Source: Hymenolepis diminuta (Eukaryota; Platyhelminthes; Cestoda; Cyclophyllidea; Hymenolepididae). Taken from it: a stretch of 64,000 bases of DNA. Location of the stretch: NCBI GenBank assembly GCA_900708905.1, contig CAADRB010000004.1:1342518-1406517 (forward strand). Direction: 5' to 3'. Shown one piece after another: positions 1-11,234 of this stretch. The position numbers and the translations under genes were made by a program. Position 1 is the stretch's first letter, and each line of letters opens with the position of its first letter. A model generated the notes under the pieces. That model had not been told where the DNA came from. It made no database searches and worked only from the letters and a program-made list of their open reading frames with translations.

Positions 1-50
1 GTATCAAGGTCAATATACCCCCCGCCGGGGGGTATATTGACCTTGATCCG
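1..50. repeat. Perfect 21-bp inverted repeat (hairpin) at window start
   Basis: Bases 3-23 are exactly complementary to bases 27-47, leaving a 3-base loop (24-26). Each arm ends in six C or six G next to the loop. A perfect GC-capped hairpin in the first 50 bases is unusual for this AT-rich sequence. It may be the end of a mobile element or a fold-back artefact at a contig end. Confidence 0.9.
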
Positions 51-2767
51 AAATCTTAATGTAAGTTAGAAAAGCCGATAATTTTGACATACTCTGATCC
101 TAGTCCATGGAAGACTATTCATTTTCTTCAATATGTTTCAAGGAAAGCGTTTTTTTATTTTATAAAGTGTTAGCCGTAAAAGAACAAAGTTTCTTTTCAC
201 TGCGATATTTGCTAAGTAAAAAATATTAGTTATTTAGTTGCAGTGACATAATCAAAAGATTTCATGCAAAGATATCAGTTTACCTAAGAAATTTATGGAT
301 TTCATAAATCAGAAATCTTGAATGGATTTACGATATTTATTTCTTCAGGTAAATTTAATTTCACTCTTTTTTGTGATGTTTAGAGGTTATTTGTGTGATC
401 TAGGGATCTAGACTTGAGACATGTGAGATAGTTGTTCTTCATTCTAGTCCTTTTGAAATAACATTACATGAAATCAGGCAGAATTATCATTGAGGAATAA
501 ATTCAGAAGTATTTGCTTTAATTAAACTTATCAATCTTATTCCTGTAGATGGGAGAAATTTATTAGGTCTAAATGGAGGTAACTTTTAGCCTTGTTTTGT
601 CTTAATAACATTTCATCTGTAAACATACTATGAATAAAGTTGCATCAAAGAGAATTTTATCAATAATCGCACTTTAGATTAGCGGAAGCCTTAAGCCCTG
701 CATAACTGTCATAGTGAATTAAACATGTCAACCTAAGAAATATATTTGATTTATTTTCATTAAATTGCTGGCAAATTTGAACATATTTTAAAGAGACATT
801 TCAAATTCACCGATCAAGATAAACAAAATCCTTTGAACCACTATCTCTTTCAGTGTACACTTAACAGCTGATGAAAAATGGAAGAGCACAATTGCCAAAA
901 TGAAGATATTATCGAGAGTGTTCTTTTACAGGGACGATAAAAGCAGATTTAAGAATTAAACTAAAATCACTGAAAATATTCCTAATAAAATTAAACTCCA
1001 GTTGATTTAATTTAAGAATATTCACAAATTTAAGCAAAAGTCAAAGATGTAAAGAGGTTCGTGAGGATTTTGGTGCAAGATCATTTAAAAACGATCCGAT
1101 CTTTTCAAACTAGAAAATGTCGAAGATACGGGACAAAAAGCAACAGATTTTTACACCTAAATCAGACAGCTGAAAGGGTCGTTTATTTTATGTAATGCGA
1201 AGGATACCTCAGAAGGAAAGGATACAACATATTTATACACCTCAGGTCTCTCCTCTTCAAATGTTATGAATATCCTTTCATTAATACTTATCCTATTATC
1301 GTCTGTCACGGTGATTTCTTCTTCTAAGAAATTTCTAAAGAGGGTTAATAAGGAGAGACAATTAGGAAAATGCTTACAAAATTAGCTCACTCCATGCGAA
1401 TTCGGTATTAGAATTCATATCTTCGCTTGATATAAACCGGAAAGTTGGATTTAATATTCTTGAGCTCATGGTTGTCATCTTTAGAGAACAATTATTATAA
1501 TGCGTTATAAATTCTTTACATTTTAATATGAATATATTCTATTTAATTTTACTCAGTGAAGTCTGTTGAGTTTTTTGGAGTGAAAATCAAATAATTGCAG
1601 AGTTGAATTAAATCTCCATTGCTAAAATCCGTAACATAAATTGAACTTTAATTCTTTGAGAAATTTTGTAAAAAGAACATTTGTAGAGTACTACCATGGC
1701 TATTTATCATATAATATTAATTCCTTTTAATCAATGATTACAAATACGATTTTGACATGAAGACGTGCGGCTTTAAATATTACATTTATAAAATGGGAAG
1801 GAAGATAAAATGCAAACTTGTTTTTCTTGAAAATTAAGAATATCTCTGAAGCTCAAGTTGTCACTGGCGTCTCTTTGACATTAGACTCTTCTACGCTGTT
1901 TTAATCCTATGAAGTCCTATAAGTCTTTATACTCGATCTAATTCACTTTTGATTCCTTTGATTAAATTTTACCAGCCTATTCAAGAATTGAAAGGAGCTT
2001 ATTTTACATAGGTTATGCCAACTGAAATGGAAGAATTGACCTTTGTGCAGACCAAAGTGGGCATGTAGTGGACTAATGGGAAGCTAGTGTCCGAGACGTA
2101 CTCTAGTTCAATCCCATGATGCTTGAAACGGAAGTGAACACTGAAAAACTGGTTTCTATCTTTAATCCCTTTACTTTTCATGTTTCTACTTTACCTTTAT
2201 AACTTTCTTCTGCTACAGTTCTTCATGCCCTTTCATTCTATTTTGACTCACCTGAAAGATGCTATGTAATATTTTCCTATTAAGATTACGGTAAAGTTTT
2301 GGCTGATATCTCATTTCTTCTGTGAAGACCTGCCAAGAGATTAAGTGTTCATCCTTGTAAATCAGCTATGAACTTGCATTCATTTCTTTTTGCCGTACAA
2401 ACCAACTTTGTCTTGTAAATTTTATAGAGATTACGGTTCGTATAAAGCCCTACATGGAAGAATCATAATTCTTGCTTACTTTGTCTTGTGTAACTAACTG
2501 GATGTAATAAAAAACGGGTAAATTAATTTGCGAATGGAACTGACTCATTAAAACAGACCGTCGCTCAAGATTTTGTTTGTTATTATTATGTGCAGGTACC
2601 ATCGTGGTGACTGACCTGTTTTCGCCTTACCAGTTCCAGATATTCATAATATGAAGCTTACATATAACTTAGCAAGTATCACCACATTTGATAGTACAGT
2701 TAGAATTTCTCCTAAACAGATGCAAACGGGAGATTTTGTAAGTACAACGAAGAGTTAACCAAAAATC
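51..2767. other. AT-rich stretch without recognisable gene
   Basis: No reading frame here resembles a known protein, and the open frames are short and AT-rich. No tRNA-like boxes or tandem repeats were seen. It lies downstream of the 3' end of NPRL2 and may be intergenic or intronic. Confidence 0.5.
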
Positions 2768-2890
2768 ATGGATTTAGATAATAGAAGAACTTTAATTCAA
2801 ATGAGTTCAACTCAGGTAGCACTAATCATACTCCTAGTACCAATCGCCCTTGCAATGATAGTATTATTAATTAAAATGACCAATTATTAA
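2768..2890 (+). CDS. Candidate 40-residue single-pass membrane micropeptide
   Basis: ATG at 2768, TAA at 2888-2890, 40 codons. The N-terminal half is polar with charged residues near the start (MDLDNRR), followed by one hydrophobic segment at about residues 17-35 (VALIILLVPIALAMIVLLI) and a short tail with a lysine. The layout is that of a single-span micropeptide, such as the SERCA regulators or other small integral membrane proteins, but I do not recognise the family and it lacks the sarcolipin/sarcolamban pattern. An upstream 12-codon ORF starting near 2720 ends just before it. The ORF could be chance, since AT-rich DNA readily encodes hydrophobic residues. Confidence 0.3.
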   Translation: MDLDNRRTLIQMSSTQVALIILLVPIALAMIVLLIKMTNY

Positions 2891-3119
2891 TACAATTATT
2901 GCTTATTTCTCACCTATACTACAACTTTTACTTTATGCTTGTGAATGAATTCAAAAGGAAGTAGGTATTTTTGGCACTAGTAAATCATAGATGTACAGAT
3001 AAATAAATACGTTCAAAAAATGTCACTTAATTACTTAGAAAAGATAACTGAATAAACATTACTGAGAGGAATGAAAAAATATTAATACCATTAATAATTT
3101 TTTTATTTTAATAAATTCC

Positions 3120-3508
3120 TATTGCAGCAAATTTAGAACTCTATAAATAGAGTCCCAAAACCTCCGCCTCTTGGCATCGCAAATCTGGATTTGAGGAGAA
3201 AGTTTTGCAACGAGACCGTAATTAAAGTAATACTCTTCCACCTTTTCATTCAGTCCATGAAATATGTCTAATGGGAGATGCCATTTTTTCCGACCACCGG
3301 CAATTATTTCTGTTAGGCAAGACCTCCAACCAATGAGATAAATCGCCGAAAGTTAAAAAGGGAATCGCGAAGTAAAATGTCGTAGTGGCTTTTGGGTTCG
3401 TTCAACAGTAAGTATCGCATATATTCACTTAGGAACTCATTTGTATTCTTTGCCATTGAGCTGAAGTCTTGTGCTGTTGACTCCTGATTGCTATCTACTT
3501 AAACAAGA
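3120..3508 (-). pseudogene. Coding-like stretch with one frameshift, family unknown
   Basis: On the minus strand one frame is open from about 3508 to 3310, including motifs such as EFLSEYMRYLLLNE and HYDILLRDSLFNF. The next frame is open from about 3345 to a TAG at 3120, with AIYLIGWRS, GGRKKWHLPLDIFHGL and KVEEYYFNYG. The first frame closes a few codons after the second opens, and no intron of usable size fits, so a single-base indel near 3340-3350 is the simplest reading. The amino-acid composition is protein-like and unlike random AT-rich translation. A pyrimidine-rich acceptor-like site lies just upstream, near 3500, so it could also be the terminal exon of a minus-strand gene with a sequencing error. 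I do not recognise the family. Confidence 0.35.
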
Positions 3509-3519
3509 CAATAAATATT

Positions 3520-6420
3520 AAAATCAGTCAAATCAAAATGCCACAAAAATTAATCAGAATCGATTAAACACAAAATAAAGTTTTACTTTTGCAAATATGG
3601 CTAGAAGGGTAGTAACAAATCAAAGCGCATTTTCTGCAAACATGCGCTAATGTTTATGTTCTCGTTTACTTTAAAACACGTTTCAATCCTTAATAAATTG
3701 ACATAATATAAAGTCGCCAAAAGAATGAAAAAAAAATATTTGACTTGCTTTCGGGAAGACTGATATAAAGCTGTCTTGCCAACATAATATCCCATCCACC
3801 TTTAAGCGTAATCTAGTTAGAGGCTAGTATTAACAGCTTTCAGCCCCGACTGATGCAAAAGGCTTTTAAAAACAACACGGCTTTAAATTAGGAAGTCAAA
3901 AGTTGAGAATACACCAAATTAATTTGAGCAACGCCAATGGAAATTCGAGAGAGAGAGAGAGAGAGAGTGAGAGGTGCGAGGGAGACCTTGTGAGTTGCGT
4001 ATGTGCAGACGAAATTATCGAAGAGTACAATTCGTTAACCTATATTATCCAACATGAAAAAATCAGAAAGCATTTCATGAAAACGCGAAAACGTAAATAT
4101 GATTTTCCCTGGCCTAATATTACTCAAAATACCAAGAAATTTTTTGAGGAATCCCTCAATCTCAAATCACCGTGCTTCGAGTTTGTTGTTTGCATTTCGT
4201 TACTAACTTTTAATAAGTTCCACTCGAAAAATGATTTAATAAATAAGATTTTTAATTAGAGTCCAAAAAGATATCAGAGTGCAATATTGTAAACATTACA
4301 TAACACAACAAGTCATTAAGCGGCGAAATGCGTCTTAGTTTGTTTGTGTGAAGCAAGTGATTTTAAAGATGAGCCAGTTTAAAGTGGAGTACTTATTATA
4401 AATTTTTGTTTTACTGCTCATGCTTCCTTTATTTTAACGAAAAGTTATATCTAGGATACAATTTGAGGAGAAAAAGCGTTTGTAAAGGTTTCATTTTAAT
4501 ATTTAATGAAAGAGGGAGCAAGATAAAACGGAGGATTTTTTATTTGAAAGATTTCTACTTAGACTCAGGTGTTGTTAGGCCCTCATTATGCCAAAAAATT
4601 ATTTCTTTTGATTTTAGAGACCACGTGTTTGAAGCCTAGATGTCGATTAAAGTTATTGAAAATTGCAATATATCTCATTTGTTTATGAGCAAAGGTTTGT
4701 ATCCGTTTGTACTTTCTTAACTTCGGGTCTGCAGGAAAGTCATGTTTGGCTGCAGTCATCGCAGCCTAAAGGTAATCTCAACTTGTAGCGCATGGAAAAA
4801 TACATAAAAGGAAAGAAAGTGGTTTTTAGGATCAACTTTCTGCAGCATGAATGCGTAACAGGGGGAATTTCCCACGTTTAGAACTGTCAAATTTCTCAAA
4901 CAAAGAGAATTTATGGCTTATATGACACGGATGTTTGGTGAGAAATAAGGTAGAATTCGAAGTCATAGGTAATCTTTCCGCTCCTACTAGGGCATCGACG
5001 ACAATTAATAGGCATGAGAGTGCAAGAACTAGTTTGCATGTATGTTTGGTACCAACGACTCTTCGCAAATACATGTAAGATGAGAAGATACTGACGAATA
5101 TGCCACCATAATTTCGCAGACTTCCTTATCCAGTGAAAGATTACTTTAAAACTTATTTAAAAAATAGGGTGATTCCGGAAATTTCCTCAGATAATATTAA
5201 TTCATTTATTCATTAGGGTTGACGTTGATCTGACGTTTTTAGATTTCAATCCAGCAAAACTTTGATTCTTGGCTTAATTCTTAATCCATCAGGCGTTTGT
5301 TAAATTGTCTACACTTACCTCCATTGTTTGAATGCTCTCAAAGCTCAAAATCTTTAGCAGCGCGACGTCTGACCGAAGCATTGATTTGAAGCCTGTTTAA
5401 AGAAAAGTTGCCTTAAATATTTCAATAAATCATAGCTTCTATGCTTTAGCTGGGCAGAGTGATCAATTTGCAAATTTCTTGACAGCTACAAACTTGAATA
5501 ATTTAAATATTTTCAGTAAATAGGATATTTTATAAATCATTTTAAAATTCCATTGAGGTTGGTAGTTTTAAAGTCAAATTTTGATAAAATAGCATGTTGG
5601 TGTGTGGTAGAGACGCGGCATGGAAGCTCATTGCATCAGTGACCTTTGACCTGTTAGACAAACAATTTGACCTCTTCCACGATTATTTTAATCCTTGACT
5701 GGGCTATTCCACCCATCTTGTGCTTCTTACTTTCCATTGTGAGCGTCTTTTTTCGCCATACATCTTCTCACTTTCTTTTGTACATCGTCACCCTTATTAC
5801 TAATTTTCATTCTTACCAATGACGATATATTTTCATTTCGTTCTTATTTAAAGAACTGACTTGCTCTGAAGTAAACTAATCATTGCTAAGACACCTGCAT
5901 GTGAAATCCCGCTTAATATATACACTCTGAGAGTACCGTTTGTTCCTGCACTTCAACATTTTTTATTAAATCTCCACGGGGTGAGGATTTACTCTTTAGG
6001 TGACCTGTCGTATCACTGAATGGGTTGACTTGAAAAATTGCTCTCAGTGACCTCAAGACCTTATAATAACAGCAGTCATATTTTTCTGCCCTATTTGTTC
6101 CATAAAATACTAGATAATAGAACCTTGCGACGACTTACTAACTCCCTAACTGCGATGAATCATCTCAATTTTATGAGTCTCATCGAAATCAAAGGTCGTT
6201 AAGGTAAAAATTACCAACTCATACCTTATTTCACAGAGAACTGGCTCAGTGAATAAATTCATTAAAGAGAGAAGTGAGACTTTATGATTACCTTTCGTGC
6301 GTTTTGACATTCTTTTCTAGATTTTTCTTGCAATGTGTAGCTCTTTTGGTCAAATTTAGGACAACAATTTTTTTTCTCAACTGTTAAGCAGTCTTACATC
6401 CAAAATAATTATACGAAGCA
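3520..6420. other. AT-rich stretch, no recognisable gene
   Basis: The stretch contains a (GA)n microsatellite at about 3947-3969 and several open frames under 120 codons with no recognisable domain. The 118-codon plus-strand frame at 3903 owes part of its length to the GA run and is not called. Confidence 0.45.
3945..3970. repeat. (GA)n microsatellite
   Basis: About eleven GA units in a row lie between CGA and GTGAGAGG. It is an ordinary dinucleotide repeat. Confidence 0.9.
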
Positions 6421-6432
6421 CTTGTAACTGTT

Positions 6433-6510
6433 ACTGCACGAATAAGCCATTTGCTAAACCTTAGTAATCCACTTAGGATTCCATCTAATCTCTAGAAGAG
6501 TCCCATAGTA
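6433..6510. repeat. Left copy of direct repeat flanking a gypsy relic
   Basis: About 45-65 bases resemble 7676-7760 in the same orientation. Both contain an AATAAGC-ATTT core followed by TAGTAATCC about 16 bases later. The two copies bracket the Ty3/gypsy integrase relic. They may be decayed LTR edges or a duplicated host segment. Confidence 0.35.
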
Positions 6511-6699
6511 TAAATTTACTCCAAAAATTTAGCCTATTATGTCCACAATGGTGAGAATACAGAAAATCTCATGTGAAGAACGTTTATTGAAATCCTCTTC
6601 TTTCGAGAAAGGTATGATAAGTCATTAGATACATGTAATACTACTTTTGAATAAACTGAGAAGACTTCATCACGCACAGCCGCACCCTCCAGAATGTTC

Positions 6700-7640
6700 A
6701 TTCGCGCGCGAGATCCCTTTGGTCAGCATTGAAAGCGTTGTATCCCCCCCCCCCTCCCCCTCCTAGTAGCTAGACAGCTAAAAGGCAAAAAATGGTCGAT
6801 TATTAGTTGCTGTACATATCTGGTCAGTCGGGAAGAGAAGGTAACTCTTCGACCGCAACAGGTGCGGGAAAGTTTGAGTCGAGATATGCAAGGTGAGATG
6901 GTAACGTTAATATAATCTTGGAGTGGGGACAGAGCTGAGAGAGTGGAAGGGCATACAGTATCTTTAGAGGAGTACTGAGTAGGAGCATTGGAAGGGTATA
7001 CATTATCAGTGGGTACAGACAGCAGAAGGAGGGTTAGGGTGTAGAAATTGAGAATAGCCTGAGGTTTACATCGAGGAGATCTAAGTAGCCCGGCTTCAGC
7101 CTGTCGATGCTCAATGAGGATGAAGTATTTGTGTTTGCGTTCCAGGACTTCGAAAGGACCGTCATAAGGTGGTTACAAAGGTTTCCCTGCGGCATTTGCC
7201 CGAATAAAAATAAGGGGACAGGCTAATAAGTTCTCATGGATTTGTGCTGGTCTATCATTCAGATGAGCGGATATTGGGTGTATAGATCTGAAGTGATCTT
7301 TTAAACGAGCAACGTACGATGGAAGGCCAATATTGCCTTTTTCTCTGGAATCGAGAATCGTTTCGCCAGGTAGTCTAAGAGTTATTCCAATGAGTTCCTC
7401 CTTAATTGTGCTTCTAATTGTAAGTAGTATGACTGGGAGCGTCCCAACTAATCTAACCACAAAGAATTTGCAATTATAGCGAGTTCTAGCTGTCACTCAA
7501 AAAATCCGACAAGGCCATTTGCGGCTGCATGGTAAGCTGTGGTTTGGATGTGCATTGAACCAAGGTGATGGCTCAATTGTCGAAGCAAAGCGAAAGAGAA
7601 TTGTGATCCTCTATCCTCTGTGATTATCATGAGACACTAA
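6700..7640 (-). mobile_element. Ty3/gypsy retrotransposon relic: integrase core and C-terminus
   Basis: Reading the minus strand from about 7635, the broken frames give integrase hallmarks in order: ITEDRGSQF (second catalytic Asp region), a QTTAYHAAANG block (the TAYHPAANG motif of this family, just before the catalytic Glu), an LRLPGE block, then a C-terminal run with FIRANAAGKPL, PPYDGPFEVLER and a short tail. This order matches the integrase end of Ty3/gypsy polyproteins. The stretch is broken by a stop after GFFE and frame changes, so it is dead. The 3' flank, about 6700-7080, is non-coding and has a long C run near 6750. No matching gag or reverse transcriptase lies directly upstream. 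Confidence 0.8.
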
Positions 7641-7675
7641 ATATAGATATTCAAGATTCCAGATCAGTCGTCACT

Positions 7676-7760
7676 ACACAAATAAGCTATTTACTGAATC
7701 ATAGTAATCCTTTGAGAAGTTCAACTAACTGCTAAATAATCAAATTTATTTAACTAGTAC
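7676..7760. repeat. Right copy of direct repeat flanking a gypsy relic
   Basis: Partner of the repeat at 6433-6510, in the same orientation. Similarity is moderate and clearest over the first 45 bases. Confidence 0.35.
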
Positions 7761-7769
7761 GATGCATAA

Positions 7770-9800
7770 GCAGATAAGATGCTAATAGGCTTGAATTTCA
7801 TTTCCAGTACTTTGTTGGCAGTGGTTGTTTTGTTAAATAAAACAAGTTACATTTCCTTTTAAAAAAGCAATCTGGGTAAGATGCAAAACTTCCGGTAGTA
7901 CATTGCTCGAAAGAGAATGAACAGGAAATTTTGCATGCTTCTGTAGAATGAAGATTTTCCATCCTGTGACCGAAGCGACCAACAATAATAACTCCTATTT
8001 AGCTGGGTAAATACTCCATGTGAGACTTTCAAACAAATATTCTGTCTGTATGTTCTAAATGCATTAAATGCAGATTCAATACTTACAAGATACATTAATT
8101 TTCACCAGTAAAAAAAGGAAATGTCAGAATTAAAGTTTCACATCATGGGCGTAGTAAATAGTTTTAGGATTCAGTCAGATTAAAAGACGAATTTTTCGAC
8201 GATCATAAGTTGCATAATCTCACTTATCCATAGGCTTTTCATGCATTTATAAAAATTTACATTAAGCTAACATTCTGATAAACTATTATAAGCCGGTAAA
8301 AATTAAATTCAAGTATCTCTTTGATGGAGAAATTTGCACTTCATCAAGGAGATTTTGACTTGCAGTGTCCAGTTCAATTAGTTTGTTTTTCATATGTAAC
8401 AGACCTGTAACTTCTGACCTGTTAGAGCCTATTTAAATATCAGTCATAAAAGGTTAGGATAATTATCCCTTTTACCTTACTATAGGTGAAAACACACACA
8501 GAATCAATATTCATGTTAGAATGAGTTAAATTAGGAACCTTCGTCAACATTTCCCTTGGACAAACGTAGCAGTTGGTTCAACACTGCTCTGATTGTTTAA
8601 ATAGGGAATTTCTTAGGAATTTTTTCATAAATAATCGTATTTAGACCATAAACAGAGGTGCCCTCTAAATTCATAAAACTTTTCCGTAAATAATATTTCC
8701 TGACCCCTTGTTTAGAATATAGTATTAAAGTATTTTTGTCGATGGCATATTAGCAACATATATGCTCGAATATATAGAACCCTGAGAGTTGTAGAGTAAT
8801 AATGTCAATCAAAGATCTTAGGATATCCACCCCATATCTAAGTTAGGTATCAAAAAAGGATATTCTCTTCGGCCTTTTGCATTTTTTATGTTTAGTTTTA
8901 ATTAATTACTTTACATTTAAATAGAGCTCTTGTTAGAACCATGTCAGCCTCTCAAAGCCAGATATCAATAAAAACACGAGCTTAAACAGACTTTCACAAT
9001 TTACTCCAAATTATGCAAAGCAGCAATTCATGATTTTAATACAATTTGACAGTTATGTAAATCTTATCAATAATTAACAATAAATTGTAATTTATCAGAT
9101 TCTCCTTGAATTTATTTAGGGGTCCTTCACATGCTGCCATTTATCACCAGCTTGTCAATATAAGGAACTATCAGTTTCACCACATGTCCCATCAGGTCAA
9201 TACGATGACCCATTCACGTCGTGTTAACAGTGTGCGGTCGCATTTATTCTAATACACAAAATTTCATTACACCATTTTAGCATGGAAGCACTTATGCAGC
9301 TATTAGTTACCGGTACAATTCAAATTACAAAATTTGGGGTAGCAAACAGTTCGAACTTCTAGGGAATACTTTAATTCTTATACCATACAATGGGTGATGG
9401 ATCCAAACAATGTGGCTGAAATCCTTCTGTCAAATGTACATTTATTTGAAACACTTAGTTTAAGAATTATTTTATGTTAAGAGAAAACGAAAGTATGCAA
9501 ATTGTTAAATAGTTTTTCCTTGATGCTATTAACATTTTATTTCATGTTTTCTTCCATTTTTATATTAAATATGTTTAAATGTTAAATTGTTCTTTTTCCA
9601 AACAAATAAATAACCTTGCACATTGAACAATTTTTCCGAGACAATTGAATATCGTTAGTAAAGTTCTAAGATCTTTAAATTTGTCTTCTCCCCTCCTCTC
9701 TTCCGCTATTATTGTGGATATTTTGGGATTTTTAACTGGAATTACATTACTTAGTGAGGTGATTTTGAAAAAGAACTATTTATTTTAAAAAATAATACAG
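7770..9800. other. AT-rich stretch, no recognisable gene
   Basis: No frame here resembles a known protein. The 78-codon minus-strand frame at 7859-8095 has no recognisable domain. No tRNA-like sequence was seen. Confidence 0.45.
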
Positions 9801-9803
9801 AAA

Positions 9804-10520
9804 ATGTCCTCGAAATCGGATAAACCTGAGCAAGTCACGGAAAGGCAACTAGAAACTACCATCAAGCAATTTGAAAATAGAGAAATTACACCGAAAGACA
9901 ATGGAAAAGCTTCTTGAAACTAATAAAACAGTTTACGAAACACCTGAACCTGAATTCTGAACAATTCGAAAATTCCGTCCCCAAATCGTGATCTGATAAC
10001 CTTAGTGAATTACACTGTGATCCAGAAGCGAATCCTACTTTTAATAACTGATTTGCTAAGTACAAAAGTGTATTCAGAAAAGACCTGGCTGAGAACCCTG
10101 AGAAGAAAAGAGTTAGGCCCCTTCGGTTATTGGAGACGCAAGAATACAAAAGCTGAAAACACTACATTCATCCAAAGGAGCTGGATGAGGAAGCGGTATC
10201 CACCTTCTGCGAACTGTTCGGCAAAAATTGCCGGAATTCCGCAAGTGCGTCAAATGTCTAACGTTGACTAAAAGGCTTGATGAGGATTGGATTATGTTAC
10301 TCAGATAAATAAAAATTCTAAGCAATCGGACTTCAGATCTATTTAAAACGATCACTTTAAATGTCTTCTATTCCTTCGTGGTCTGCGGAATATATAGATG
10401 AAACTCTTCGAAACCTTGCTACGTACCTGTTTGAAGTGAATCCAAAGAATATGAATAAACAAACGCGAGTTGAGGAAAAAATTATTAATTAGAAAAAAGG
10501 TAAAGTATGTAACACAAAAT
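9804..10520 (+). mobile_element. Ty3/gypsy-like gag relic, multiply frameshifted
   Basis: ATG at 9804 opens a polar frame (MSSKSDKPEQVTERQ) that stops after 38 codons. Sequence in shifting frames then continues with a gag-like order: a NPTFNN-FAKYKSVFRKDLAE segment, LRLLETQEYK, HPKELDEEAVSTFCELFGKN, LTKRLDEDWIM and a tail with VNPKNMNKQTRVEEKI. This order resembles the gag region of flatworm and other invertebrate gypsy elements, as I recall that family. Stops and frameshifts every 30-60 codons show that it is dead. It abuts the 3' end of NPRL2 on the opposite strand. Plus-strand and minus-strand open frames at 9886-10355 are shadows of it. Confidence 0.55.
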
Positions 10521-10523
10521 CAT

Positions 10524-11234
10524 CTAATGCCAAAGCAAATGCACTGAATTACAGCTAGTCCCATTTATTCCATGATCCAACGAAGTTTTACTCCCCTCCG
10601 ATGGCGAATTCATTTCAGTAAGAACGAATGCTCCAAGATTCCTTCCTTTAGTCAACTCATCCTCCTTCTCCTTCAGTAGCTTTGAAGTAAACGCTACCAC
10701 AGCATCTGAGAGGCAGGTGTTTAGGACAGGAGACGGTTCACTGACACTCAGAAGGCTACTGGAATTGCGGACAACAGTGGACGTCTGAGATTTGATAGCC
10801 CACGCAGATGCTTCGTATACTAGATCGTCGACAGACTGTACACCGTCCATCATTTGATGCCTCAGCAAGTTCCACAGACGGGTTTCCATGTTGGTGGTGG
10901 AATTTTTTTCTCCACCGACTTGAGGTGGAGGTGAGAGGGTTGCAGCACTGACGGGGTAGCAGCGAAGACGATGGATAAGACTGTTCGCCTCACCAAACTG
11001 AACCAAACGAACGAGACTGATTCCAGGAAGAAACAAGGAGCTTGAAGATCGCGTTTCGTGATATGATAATGGGGGAGGGAGGATGAGGTTCACGAAGGAT
11101 TGGGTGGATGTGAGAAGGAAGGAGAGGTTGAGGTAGGGAGATCCACAGAGTTTGGAAAACACTTGAAGTATCTTCAGAATCAAACCTTCTGGATCGATGA
11201 TGTGAAGGCGTTCATACTTGGTTGAAGCGCTTAG
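10524..11234 (-). CDS. NPRL2: NPRL2 terminal coding exon
   Basis: The acceptor is chosen at a strong pyrimidine tract ending TTTCAG (just above 11234), which joins in phase 0 to the previous exon and gives an alignable NACFESVV-LSAS junction. The frame could extend upstream to 11315, but that part is better read as intron. It contains the conserved LVRLVQFGEANSLIHRLRCYPV-type block and a DDLVYEASAW segment. The last 80 or so residues have no counterpart in human NPRL2. The stop is TAG at 10526-10524. Confidence 0.85.
   Translation of the reverse strand, partial: LSASTKYERLHIIDPEGLILKILQVFSKLCGSPYLNLSFLLTSTQSFVNLILPPPLSYHETRSSSSLFLPGISLVRLVQFGEANSLIHRLRCYPVSAATLSPPPQVGGEKNSTTNMETRLWNLLRHQMMDGVQSVDDLVYEASAWAIKSQTSTVVRNSSSLLSVSEPSPVLNTCLSDAVVAFTSKLLKEKEDELTKGRNLGAFVLTEMNSPSEGSKTSLDHGINGTSCNSVHLLWH

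Noticed and set aside
868..900. CTGATGA, a hammerhead ribozyme core sequence (flatworms carry many)
   Set aside because: No stem II and no GAAA partner at a usable distance. The reverse-strand match near 18340 fails for the same reason.
3903..4259. 118-codon plus-strand open frame
   Set aside because: It runs through a (GA)n microsatellite, has no recognisable domain and is otherwise AT-rich.
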